Source of the DNA: DASYLJ01 sp964432595
GTDB taxonomy: Bacteria > Desulfobacterota > Binatia > DP-6
Assembly (NCBI GenBank): GCA_964432595.1
Contig: CAYSOF010000002.1
Span: 372,001-436,000, forward strand
DNA: 64,000 nucleotides
Direction of reading: 5' to 3'
In this document: positions 7,991-15,785 of the stretch, in pieces
How the letters are laid out: each line of letters opens with the position of its first letter
How positions within the stretch are numbered: position 1 is the stretch's first letter
Program-made: the position numbers and the translations under genes
The notes under the pieces: model-generated
Database searches by the model: none
What the model was told of the DNA's origin: nothing
The model's input: the letters and a program-made list of their open reading frames with translations, nothing else

Positions 7991-8932
7991 ATGAAGCGTT
8001 GGACGGTTGGATTGTTGATCGCTGCGCTGTGGGTCGCGTCCGCGACGCCCGCCGCGGCGCTGTGCATCTGCGGCGACCTGCCGAGCGGCTGCGGATCGGC
8101 GCTGAACTGCGTGGGCAAGGCGCCGGGCGCCGCATGTACCGCGAAACGGACGTGCAAGATCGTCCAGGGCAACGGCAACGGCATCACGTGCTGCTGTGGC
8201 TGCAGCCCGGGCGCCGGGCCGATCGGCTGCAACTACGGGTCGGTCAGCGTCGGGACCACGCTCGCGCCTGCCGTCGAGAGCTGCGGCTCCGAGACCCTGG
8301 CGCGCACCGCGACCAAGGCCGCGGCCAAGGCGGACGCCAAGCTCGGCAAGGCGCAGGCGGCCTGCGAGGCCGAGAAGCGCGCCGACAACAAGGCGAACGG
8401 AGCCGAGGCGCAGCTCGGCAAGCTTCGCAAGAAGATCGACAAGCTCGCCGGGAAGGGCGAGATCACCGGCGAGTGCGCCGACGCGCTCCGCGGGCTCGTC
8501 ACCGAGCTGACGGGCGAGATCGCCGCGGTCGAGGAAGGAACGGGCGGTGGTGGCGGCACGACGACGACCACGACGACGACGTTGCCCGGTGGACCGTCGT
8601 GCTCGGCGGCCTTCACGACCTTCGACCCGAACGAGGTCGACTTCGTCATCAACTGTACCGGCGGCGGCCTCTACACGGGCTTCACCCTCCAGCTGACGGG
8701 CGGGCGTACGGTGACGAACTGGCTCGAGCCGTCGGGATTCACGTGCTCGCCGACGCAGACGTCGAGCCCGAACGACAGCCTCCTGTGCACGGGGCCCGCG
8801 GTGACGAAGGCGCCGCTCTCGGGTGGACGCATCCGCACCGTACCGGCGCCCGGCACCGATCTGCCGGCGAACCTGTTCGTCGTGCCCGAGGGCGGCGGAC
8901 AGCTCGGCCCGTTCCCGACGACCGGACCGTGA
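7991..8932 (+). CDS. Secreted Cys-rich protein with poly-Thr linker
   Basis: Unknown function. A signal peptide (MKRWTVGLLIAALWVASATPAAA) is followed by a Cys-rich module of about 60 residues (CICGDLPSGCGSALNC, then CCCGC). Next comes an Ala/Lys/Glu-rich helical stretch (about 95-180), a GGGGG-T8-LPGG linker (about 185-200), and a C-terminal beta-rich domain containing CSAAFTTFDPNEVDF and paired cysteines. ATG 7991 has GGAGG seven bases upstream. An ATG one codon earlier is also possible. The linker is coded by ACG/ACC repeats and matches the one in the protein at 11.3 kb, which indicates a shared modular design of exported proteins. Confidence 0.75.
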   Translation: MKRWTVGLLIAALWVASATPAAALCICGDLPSGCGSALNCVGKAPGAACTAKRTCKIVQGNGNGITCCCGCSPGAGPIGCNYGSVSVGTTLAPAVESCGSETLARTATKAAAKADAKLGKAQAACEAEKRADNKANGAEAQLGKLRKKIDKLAGKGEITGECADALRGLVTELTGEIAAVEEGTGGGGGTTTTTTTTLPGGPSCSAAFTTFDPNEVDFVINCTGGGLYTGFTLQLTGGRTVTNWLEPSGFTCSPTQTSSPNDSLLCTGPAVTKAPLSGGRIRTVPAPGTDLPANLFVVPEGGGQLGPFPTTGP

Positions 8933-8997
8933 TCGTCCGATGCCGCGTCGACCGGCAGGGCTTGCGCCCCGCCGGTCGGCCGCGGTAGCGGGCTGCG

Positions 8998-11232
8998 GTG
9001 TCGACGCCGAGCCTGCGGGTCCGTGGCCTCGTCGCGACGACGGCGCTTCTCGTCGTCCTCTTCGCCGTCACGGTGCAGCTGCGTGCACCGTGGCGCGGAC
9101 ATCTCGCCAAGGGCGATCAGTGGGTGACGGCGCTGGCGCTGCGCTGGGTCCGCGCCTGGGACCGCGACGGCGCCTGGGCGTCGAAGCTCGCGCTCGTGGA
9201 GTCGCCGCCGACCGCCGAGTTCGCCGGCGACAAGCAGGTGTACAAGTGGGGCCTGCCCGGCGAGATGCTCCTGCTGCACGCCGTCGCCCGCGCGTACGGC
9301 GTCGTATCGGACGTCGCGCTGCTGAACCGCGTGAGCCTCGCCACGCATCTGGCGCTGGCGCTCGTGCTCGCGGTCGCCGCGTTCCTCCTGGCCCGCTGTA
9401 CGTGGCCCGACGGCGAGCGGTGGTGGCCGCTCGTGGCGTTCCACTGCGGCGCCTTCGCGCTGCTGTTCCCGCCCATCCTCTATTGGGGACAGAACATCAC
9501 GGCGCAGGATTTCACCGTCCTGCCGCTCTTCGTCTTCATCGTCGTGGCGCGCTGGATGCGCGCGACCGTGGCGTCGCGTGCTGCGCGCGGCGCGCTCGAC
9601 GCCGGCGTGGCGACGGCGGTCTTCCTCGGCGCGATCACCGAGTTCCTCTTCTGGGTCGTCGTGCCGTACCTGATGGCCGCGCGATGGTTCGCCACGCGTC
9701 GCGATCGGCCGCGCACCACCGATCCGTGGCTCTGGACGTTGGCGGCGCCGTTCGCGCTCGCCGCGGGGTTCCTCGCCGCGGTGTGGGTGGCGAACGGGCA
9801 GCTCGAGCTCCTCCGCTGGCGCCTGACGTCCTGGACGACGGGTGGCGCCGGCGGGGCCGGGGGGTTCGGCATCTTCGCCTACGTCGGCGTGCGCGTCTTC
9901 CTGTTCTTCATGTTCCTGACGGGACACGTCGTCGACGCGTTCGGACCGATCGGCGTGCTCACGCTCGTGCTCGCCGCCTGGAAGCTCGTGCCGCGCGATC
10001 GCGTGCCGGGGCTGCCGCCGGCGGTACGCGGCGTGCTGCTCGAGTTGCTGCTCCCGTGTCTGCTCTTCTCGCTGCTCCTCGCGCATCACCAGGCGTTCCA
10101 CACGATCGCGGCGATCAAGTACGTGCCCTTCGTCGCGCTCTGCTGGACGGTGCTCGTGCCGCTGCTGGTGCTCGACGCGCGCCGCCGGAGGCTGTACGGC
10201 GCCGGCTACGCCGTCGTCGCGCTGCTGGCGATCCTGCCGTTCAGCAGCAACTACCAGCGCTTCTTTCCGGCGCCGGAGCCGCAGTGGGACACGGAGGCCG
10301 CGTTCCTCCGGGAGACGACGCGCCCGACGGACACCGTCGTGTCGACGGACACGCAGATCGAGCTCGTGCCGCCGCAGCGCATCGCGCTCGCCGAGCGTCG
10401 CGTGATGCACGTGAACGGGCCCGTCGAGCTGCTGCAGCAGACGGCGGCGCTGCCCGACGACGCGATCGTCGCGCTCTACGGCCCGCCGGACGTGCAGCGG
10501 GCGTTCGGCGTCGCCGACGCGGACGTCGTCGTGCGCGACGGACGCAGCGTCGCGCGCTTTCCCGTGGGCCGGCTGCGCGCGGTCATGCAGGCGCGTCGCG
10601 ATGCGACGTTCCGCGAGCATCTCGGCGACGTCCTGCGCGGCGACCTGCGCGCATCTGGCGGACCGCCACGCGCCGTCGTCCCGCCGCTGCAGCCGCCGCG
10701 GGCGCCGCTGACGATGCACAGCACCGACGCGCAGCGCGTGTGGCTCGGCGCGTGGGACCGGCTGTACTGGGCGAGCGACTCCCGCTTCCACTGGCGCGCG
10801 TCGCAGGCGAAGGCGCCGTCGCGCGAGCTCGCCGTCCTCGGCGACGCCCGCTACGCGACCGACTGGATGGCGCTCTGGCGGGAGGTGCCCGCGACCGACC
10901 CCGCCCCCCTCGACTGGGGCCGCTTCGTGGTCGACCTCTTCACGCGTGCCGCGAGCGGCGGGACGACGGCCGCCTCCACCTGGCGGGGGTACGACGTGGT
11001 GAGCCTCCCGATCGGTCCGGTGCCGCAGCTGCTCCGGACCCGGGTCCCGCCGGTGACGGACTGGACCGCGCATCTCGTGTCGCAGGACGGGGTGCCCGTC
11101 GGCGTGGCGCTCGAGCCGGTCGGCGCCGGCGCCCCGAATCCGCCCTGGGTGGTCGTCCTGTTCGACGAGCTGGCGGTGGACGTCACCGTGCCGGACTACC
11201 TGTCCGGCGAATGGACCGTCCAGCACGACTGA
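8998..11232 (+). CDS. Large polytopic membrane protein with C-terminal soluble domain, unknown function
   Basis: 744 residues. The first ~420 hold about ten hydrophobic helices separated by short loops, including LVATTALLVVLFAVTV near the N-terminus and VRVFLFFMFLTGHVV. The last ~300 residues are soluble. The arrangement, with a large loop after the first helix (LAKGDQW...VYKWGLPGEMLLLHAVARA), recalls GT-C-type glycosyltransferases such as the ArnT/PMT-like group. The acidic catalytic motif cannot be identified with confidence. It starts at GTG 8998 without a strong ribosome site, between two exported proteins with Thr linkers. A role in envelope glycan or protein modification is a guess. Confidence 0.7.
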   Translation: MSTPSLRVRGLVATTALLVVLFAVTVQLRAPWRGHLAKGDQWVTALALRWVRAWDRDGAWASKLALVESPPTAEFAGDKQVYKWGLPGEMLLLHAVARAYGVVSDVALLNRVSLATHLALALVLAVAAFLLARCTWPDGERWWPLVAFHCGAFALLFPPILYWGQNITAQDFTVLPLFVFIVVARWMRATVASRAARGALDAGVATAVFLGAITEFLFWVVVPYLMAARWFATRRDRPRTTDPWLWTLAAPFALAAGFLAAVWVANGQLELLRWRLTSWTTGGAGGAGGFGIFAYVGVRVFLFFMFLTGHVVDAFGPIGVLTLVLAAWKLVPRDRVPGLPPAVRGVLLELLLPCLLFSLLLAHHQAFHTIAAIKYVPFVALCWTVLVPLLVLDARRRRLYGAGYAVVALLAILPFSSNYQRFFPAPEPQWDTEAAFLRETTRPTDTVVSTDTQIELVPPQRIALAERRVMHVNGPVELLQQTAALPDDAIVALYGPPDVQRAFGVADADVVVRDGRSVARFPVGRLRAVMQARRDATFREHLGDVLRGDLRASGGPPRAVVPPLQPPRAPLTMHSTDAQRVWLGAWDRLYWASDSRFHWRASQAKAPSRELAVLGDARYATDWMALWREVPATDPAPLDWGRFVVDLFTRAASGGTTAASTWRGYDVVSLPIGPVPQLLRTRVPPVTDWTAHLVSQDGVPVGVALEPVGAGAPNPPWVVVLFDELAVDVTVPDYLSGEWTVQHD

Positions 11233-11283
11233 CGGAACATCGTTCACCCGGATTGTACGCCTCCCGGTCAGAAGGAGGCTCTC

Positions 11284-11934
11284 ATGACGTCCGTCCGTAC
11301 CCGCGTCGCTCTCTCGTTGCTGGCCCTGCTCGCCGCCGCGCCCGCCCAGGCCGGGAGTCTCGCCAAGCAGTGCCGCAAGAAGTGCAAGCCCGACATCGCC
11401 GAGTGCGTGGAGCTGACCGGCCAGTCGAGGCGCCTGTGCAAGCGGTCGATCCTGCGCGTCTGCAAGGGGCTCGGCCTCGACGCGTGCGGCGGCGGCTCGT
11501 CGGGGAATCCGGGGACGACGACCACGACCACCACGCTGCCGCCGTCGCCGGGGCGCGTGAACATCGAGATCGAGGGCATCGAGCGCGACGCGACGACCGA
11601 TCCGGGCGTCTACACGATCCAGGTGCGCTTCATCAGTGAGATCGAGAGCGTGGCGCTGGCGCTCGACCCGGCGTCCTTCGTGATCCTCGACCAGGGCCTC
11701 GCGCGCTACGGAGCGGACCCGGCGAGTGACGATCCCGACGACTGCGCCGCGAGCCTGGTGTTGGCGCCCGGCGCGGAGGTCGTCTGCACGGTACGGTTCG
11801 TCCTGCCGCTCGTCGTCGGTGCCGAGCCCGAGATCGGCGGCGAGGGCTGGGCGGAGCTGCTGTTCGAAGGCGGCGGCTACATCGACAGCAACTACTTCCA
11901 GCTGAGCGCGAGCGGGTACGGCGTGATCATGTAG
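11284..11934 (+). CDS. Secreted protein with Cys-rich head and poly-Thr linker
   Basis: 216 residues, unknown function. The signal peptide ends near APAQA. A short Cys/Lys-rich region follows (QCRKKCKPDIAEC, LCKRSILRVCKGLGLDAC), then GGGSSGNPG-T7-LPP, then a C-terminal beta-sandwich-like domain (about 90-216) with one Cys pair. AAGGAGG sits six bases before the ATG, so translation should be strong. The linker and head repeat the design of the secreted protein at 8 kb, which suggests the two derive from one lineage-specific exported family. Anchoring or adhesion are possible roles. Confidence 0.75.
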   Translation: MTSVRTRVALSLLALLAAAPAQAGSLAKQCRKKCKPDIAECVELTGQSRRLCKRSILRVCKGLGLDACGGGSSGNPGTTTTTTTLPPSPGRVNIEIEGIERDATTDPGVYTIQVRFISEIESVALALDPASFVILDQGLARYGADPASDDPDDCAASLVLAPGAEVVCTVRFVLPLVVGAEPEIGGEGWAELLFEGGGYIDSNYFQLSASGYGVIM

Positions 11935-11954
11935 CTCCCGGGGGCGGGAAACGT

Positions 11955-11997
11955 TCCTCCGTCGCCGGCTTCGCGCTATGCCGTCGGCGACGGAGGA
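11955..11997. repeat. 13-bp perfect inverted repeat before the SnoaL-like gene
   Basis: Left arm TCCTCCGTCGCCG (11955-11967) and right arm CGGCGACGGAGGA (11985-11997) are perfectly complementary, with a 17-base loop. The hairpin follows the previous stop by ~20 bases and ends 6 bases before the GGAGG of the next gene. It could end the upstream transcript or act as a leader structure. No U-run follows. Confidence 0.55.
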
Positions 11998-12016
11998 CCG
12001 TCAGGAGGTGCTGGCG

Positions 12017-12490
12017 ATGACCGCACGGCTCGAAGACACGGTCGCGTCGCTCGCGCGACGCGTGCAAGCGCTCGAGGACGAGCTCGCGATCCACCGGCTG
12101 ATCGTCCGCTACGGGCTCGCGGTCGACGCCGGCGACGCGGACGGCGCCGCCGCCGTCTTCACCGAAGACGGGGTGTACGACGTCGACGTCGGCCGCATGG
12201 AGGGACGCGACGCCGTGCGCGCGATGGTGCGCGGCGAGCGGCACCAGGCGATGGTCGGACACTGCGCGCACCAGATCGGTCCGGCGGTGGTGGAGGTCGA
12301 CGGCGATCGTGCCGCCGCGACCGGCTACTCGCGAGTCTACCTGCAGACGGTCGCGGGGACCCACGTCTATCGCGTCAGCTGCAATCGTTGGTCGTTGGTG
12401 CGGCGCGACGACGGCTGGCGCATCGCGCACCGGACGACGCGCATGCTGGGACACGCCGAGGCGCTGGCGGTGCTGGCCGGGGCGAGCTAG
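12017..12490 (+). CDS. SnoaL-like (nuclear transport factor 2-fold) protein
   Basis: 157 residues of the NTF2-like superfamily. A heptad helix (LEDTVASLARRVQALEDELAIHRLIVRYGLAVDAGDADGA, written here in overlapping parts as LEDTVASLARRV and IHRLIVRYGLAVDAGD) leads into VFTEDGVYDVD and MEGRDAVRAMV. The end is CNRWSLVRRDDGWRIAHR, the usual SnoaL_4 layout. Such proteins act as polyketide cyclases, dehydratases or small hydrolases, and the substrate is unknown. ATG 12017 has GGAGG at 8-base spacing. An ATG at 11978 lies in the loop of an inverted repeat and is less likely. Confidence 0.8.
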   Translation: MTARLEDTVASLARRVQALEDELAIHRLIVRYGLAVDAGDADGAAAVFTEDGVYDVDVGRMEGRDAVRAMVRGERHQAMVGHCAHQIGPAVVEVDGDRAAATGYSRVYLQTVAGTHVYRVSCNRWSLVRRDDGWRIAHRTTRMLGHAEALAVLAGAS

Positions 12491-12565
12491 ATCGAGCTAG
12501 ATCCGCGCGGCCGTCTCCCGGGTTCCGTCAGCCCGACGTCGGGCGCATGGTGCCCGATCGATTCC

Positions 12566-13498
12566 ATGGCCGTGCCGCCCATCGTCTCCATATCCGGTCT
12601 GAGCAAGACCTACGCCTCGGGGCTCCGCGCCCTCGCGCACGTGGACCTCGAGATTCGTCGCGGCGAGATTTTCGCGCTCCTCGGGCCGAACGGCGCCGGC
12701 AAGACGACGCTGATCAGCATCGTCTGCGGCATCGTCACGCCGAGCAGCGGGACGGCGGTCGTCGACGGGCACGACGTCGTGCGCGACTACCGTGCGGCGC
12801 GCACGCGGATCGGCCTCGTGCCGCAGGAGCTCACGACCGACGCCTTCGAGACCGTGTGGGCGACGGTCACGTTCAGCCGCGGGCTGTTCGGCTGCGCGCC
12901 GAACCCGCCCTACCTCGAGCAACTCCTGCGCGACCTGTCACTATGGGAGAAGCGCGACGAGCGGATCATGAACCTCTCGGGCGGCATGAAGCGTCGCGTG
13001 CTGATCGCGAAGGCGCTGTCGCACGAGCCGCACGTGCTCTTCCTCGACGAGCCGACGGCGGGCGTCGACGTCGAGCTGCGTCGCGACATGTGGGCGCTGG
13101 TGCGGCGGCTCCGTGACCGCGGCGTCACCATCATCCTGACGACCCACTACATCGACGAAGCCGAGGAGATGGCCGACCGTGTCGGCGTGATCCGCCGGGG
13201 CGAGCTGATCCTGGTCGAGCAGAAGGCCGAGCTGATGCGGAAGCTCGGCAAGAAGCGGCTGGTCCTCCAGCTGCAGGAGCCGCTGGCGGCGGTGCCGCCG
13301 GAGCTCGGCGAGTGGCCCGTCGCGCTCGCCGCCGACGGCAGCGAGCTCGAGTTCACGTTCGACGGCGCGCAGAGCGACGGGCACGTCGCGGCGCTGCTGC
13401 GTCGCATCGGCGAGCTGCGCCTCGGCATCAAGGACCTGCAGACGCAGCAGACGTCGCTGGAGGACATCTTCGTGGACCTCGTCAGTCATCGGGAATGA
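12566..13498 (+). CDS. ABC-2 type transporter ATP-binding protein
   Basis: Nucleotide-binding subunit of an ABC exporter, 310 residues, YadG-like. Motifs in order are Walker A GPNGAGKT (40-47), the Q-loop region GLVPQELTTD, signature LSGGMKRR, Walker B VLFLDEPTAGVD and switch His in TTHYIDEAEE. A C-terminal extension of ~80 residues is typical of the YadG/CcmA-like group. The stop overlaps the permease start (ATGA, 13495-13498), so the two subunits are coupled. The substrate is unknown. Confidence 0.93.
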   Translation: MAVPPIVSISGLSKTYASGLRALAHVDLEIRRGEIFALLGPNGAGKTTLISIVCGIVTPSSGTAVVDGHDVVRDYRAARTRIGLVPQELTTDAFETVWATVTFSRGLFGCAPNPPYLEQLLRDLSLWEKRDERIMNLSGGMKRRVLIAKALSHEPHVLFLDEPTAGVDVELRRDMWALVRRLRDRGVTIILTTHYIDEAEEMADRVGVIRRGELILVEQKAELMRKLGKKRLVLQLQEPLAAVPPELGEWPVALAADGSELEFTFDGAQSDGHVAALLRRIGELRLGIKDLQTQQTSLEDIFVDLVSHRE

Positions 13499-14265
13499 TC
13501 CACTTCAATCGGCACTCGGTCTGGGCGATCTACCGCTTCGAGATGGCGCGCGCGCTGCGCACGCTGCTGCAGAGCGTGGCGACGCCGGTCATCACGACGT
13601 CGCTCTACTTCGTCGTCTTCGGGTCGGCGATCGGCTCGCGCATGAGCACGGTCGACGGCGTGCCGTACGGCGCGTTCATCGTGCCGGGGCTGATCATGCT
13701 GTCGATCTTCACCGAGAGCATCTCGAACGCGTCGTTCGGCATCTACTTTCCGCGTTTCTCCGGCACGATCTACGAGCTGCTCTCGGCGCCGGTGTCGCCG
13801 CTCGAGGTCGTGGCCGGCTACGTCGGCGCGGCGGCGACGAAGTCGATCGCGCTCGGGCTCCTCATCCTGGCGACGGCGACGCTGTTCGTACCGATCGAGA
13901 TCCGTCACCCCGCCTGGATGGTCGCGTTCCTGCTGCTCACGGCGGTGAGCTTCTGTCTGTTCGGCTTCATCATCGGCATCTGGGCCGACGGCTTCGAGCA
14001 GCTGCAGCTGGTGCCCGCGCTGGTCATCACGCCGCTCACGTTCCTCGGCGGCGCGTTCTACTCGATCGACATGCTGCCGCCGACGTGGCGGGCGATCGCG
14101 CTCTGCAACCCCGTCGTCTACCTGATCAGCGGCTTCCGCTGGAGCTTCTACGGCACGTCGGACATCGGCGTCGGCGTGAGCCTGGCGATGACGGTGGGGT
14201 TCCTGATGCTGGATCTCGTCGTCATCGCGTGGATCTTCCGCACGGGGTACCGGCTGAAGAGCTAG
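13495..14265 (+). CDS. ABC-2 type transporter permease
   Basis: 256-residue membrane subunit paired with the preceding ATPase, YadH-like. Six hydrophobic helices are visible: ATPVITTSLYFVVFGSAIG, FIVPGLIMLSIF, SIALGLLILATATLF, VAFLLLTAVSFCLFG, LVPALVITPLTFLGG and MTVGFLMLDLVVIAWIF. The ABC-2 segment FLGGAFYSIDMLPPTW and ...NPVVYLISGFRWSFYG is characteristic. It overlaps the ATPase by four bases and, at its 3' end, the convergent SDR gene by four bases. Confidence 0.92.
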   Translation: MIHFNRHSVWAIYRFEMARALRTLLQSVATPVITTSLYFVVFGSAIGSRMSTVDGVPYGAFIVPGLIMLSIFTESISNASFGIYFPRFSGTIYELLSAPVSPLEVVAGYVGAAATKSIALGLLILATATLFVPIEIRHPAWMVAFLLLTAVSFCLFGFIIGIWADGFEQLQLVPALVITPLTFLGGAFYSIDMLPPTWRAIALCNPVVYLISGFRWSFYGTSDIGVGVSLAMTVGFLMLDLVVIAWIFRTGYRLKS

Positions 14266-15026
14266 CCGCCCATCAGCCCGACCGTGTTGTCCGCCGTCGC
14301 CCCGCCGTCGACCATGATCGTCGCGCCGTTCACGAACGACGACTCGTCCGACGCCAGGAACACGACGACGCTCGCCAGCTCGTCGGGCTCGGCGATGCGG
14401 CGCAGCGGGTTCGCCGCCTCCATGCGCGCACGGACGCCGTCGACCGCATTGATGAATGCGAGCGTCGGTGGAGTCGCCACCGCGCCCGGACAGATGCAGT
14501 TCGCGCGGATGCCGCGGCGTCCGTACTCGACGGCCGTCTGCCGCGTCAGCGCGATCACGCCGGCCTTCGCCGCGGCGTACGCGCCGATCCCTTCCTCGAC
14601 GAGCACCGCGGCCGCCGTCGCCATGTTGACGACGACGCCGCGTCCCCGGTCGAGCATCGCCGGCAGTGCGGCGCGCGTCATCAGGAAGTGGCCGGTCAGA
14701 TTGACGGCGATCGTACGGCTCCACGACGCGGGGTCGATGTCGGCGATGCGTCCGGCGGCGCCGCTCGCGGCGTTGTTGTGGAGCACGTCGAGGCGACCGA
14801 AGCGGGCGACCGCCTCCTGCACCATGCGCTCGGCGTCGTCGGGGTCGGCGATGTCGCCGCGGACGGCGTGACCCGCGATCTCACGCGCGACGTCGGCCGC
14901 GGCGTCGCCGTTCAGATCGGCCACGACGACGCGTGCGCCTTCCGTCGCGAACCGCCGAGCGCTCGCGGCGCCGATGCCCGAGCCGCCGCCGGTGATCAGC
15001 ACGACCGTGTCGGTCAGTCCTCGCAT
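14262..15026 (-). CDS. Short-chain dehydrogenase/reductase
   Basis: 254-residue classical SDR using NAD(P). The cofactor motif is TGGGSGIG near residue 13, with D in VVVADLNGD favouring NAD. NNAAS and YAAAK (catalytic Tyr and Lys) are present. At the position 13 residues before the catalytic Tyr, where the family has Ser, this protein has Thr (NMATAAAVL). That is tolerated in some SDRs but unusual. The C-terminus ends with FVNGATIMVDGGATADNT, a normal SDR tail. The start at MRGLTDTVV is preferred over an upstream in-frame Met. The substrate is unknown. Confidence 0.88.
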   Translation of the reverse strand: MRGLTDTVVLITGGGSGIGAASARRFATEGARVVVADLNGDAAADVAREIAGHAVRGDIADPDDAERMVQEAVARFGRLDVLHNNAASGAAGRIADIDPASWSRTIAVNLTGHFLMTRAALPAMLDRGRGVVVNMATAAAVLVEEGIGAYAAAKAGVIALTRQTAVEYGRRGIRANCICPGAVATPPTLAFINAVDGVRARMEAANPLRRIAEPDELASVVVFLASDESSFVNGATIMVDGGATADNTVGLMGG

Positions 15027-15082
15027 GCGCCGGCCATAGCGCACCTTGCTCGCCGGCGACCATACCGCTACGCGGCGTTCGG

Positions 15083-15640
15083 ATGCGCTGCTTCGTCGCG
15101 ATCGACCTGCCCGACGACGTGCGCGCCGCCGTCGCGGCGGCGCAGCAGCGGCTGCGCGACGTGGCGCCGAAGGCCGACGTGCGCTGGACGTCGCCCGCGG
15201 CGATCCACCTGACGCTCAAGTTCCTCGGCGAGGTCGCGGACGTCGAGCCGGTGCGGGCGGCGATCGCCGAGGTCGCGTCGCGCCATGGCCCGATCGCGCT
15301 GGCCGCCGGCGGTCTCGGCGCGTTCCCCGGCCCGTCCCGGCCGCGCGTGTTGTGGGCTGGCATCACGGCCGGCATCCGCGAGCTCGGGCTGCTCGCGGCC
15401 GACGTCGAACGGGTAGTCGCCCCGCTCGGCTTCGCGCCCGACGCGCGGCCGTTCCGCGGCCACCTGACGCTGGCGCGAGTGCGGTCGCCGCGCGGCCTCG
15501 GCCGCATCGGCGCCGTGCTCGGGGCGGACGCGTCGTCGTTCGGCGCCTGGACGGCGACGGACGTCGTTCTCTATCGCAGCCATCTGCGGCCGACGGGTTC
15601 GATCTACGAGCCGCTCGCCCGCCTCGATCTTTCGGCCTGA
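15083..15640 (+). CDS. thpR: RNA 2',3'-cyclic phosphodiesterase
   Basis: 2H phosphoesterase family (LigT/ThpR), 185 residues. It opens 2',3'-cyclic phosphates on RNA, as produced by tRNA splicing or RNase cleavage. The two HxTx motifs are both HLTL: IHLTLKFLGEV (about 47-57) and RGHLTLARVRSPR (about 130-142). MRCFVAIDLPDDV at the start is typical. thpR directly before recA is a recurring gene order. Confidence 0.93.
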   Translation: MRCFVAIDLPDDVRAAVAAAQQRLRDVAPKADVRWTSPAAIHLTLKFLGEVADVEPVRAAIAEVASRHGPIALAAGGLGAFPGPSRPRVLWAGITAGIRELGLLAADVERVVAPLGFAPDARPFRGHLTLARVRSPRGLGRIGAVLGADASSFGAWTATDVVLYRSHLRPTGSIYEPLARLDLSA

Positions 15641-15647
15641 CAGCGGC

Positions 15648-15663
15648 TGGCACAGATGTGCCA
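15648..15663. repeat. Palindrome between thpR and recA
   Basis: TGGCACA-GA-TGTGCCA is a perfect 16-bp dyad starting 8 bases after the thpR stop and 123 bases before the recA start. A 2-base loop is too tight for a good hairpin, so a protein-binding site is more likely. The same half-site, TGTGCCA/TGGCACA, is found in the dyad upstream of the gene at 33.7 kb. Confidence 0.45.
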
Positions 15664-15785
15664 CGTCACGACAGTTGCCCGCGCGGATCTCACAGAAAGG
15701 CATGTGCGCGACTGGAGACTCGGCGGCCGGCAGAGTAGAGTACCCATCATTCCAGTGCAGCTCACGGTGCGGGGGAGGGCATGAC

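Noticed and set aside
8541..8590. ACG/ACC microsatellite as a mobile or phase-variable repeat
   Set aside because: The run is in frame and encodes the Thr linker; mixed ACG/ACC codons make slippage unlikely.
15648..15663. LexA/SOS box before recA
   Set aside because: The palindrome TGGCACA-GA-TGTGCCA does not resemble LexA sites known to me (CTGT...ACAG or GAAC...GTTC types), so it is reported only as an unassigned dyad.
15648..15675. Sigma-54 promoter at the recA palindrome
   Set aside because: TGGCAC is present but no GC lies ten bases after GG, so the spacing fails.
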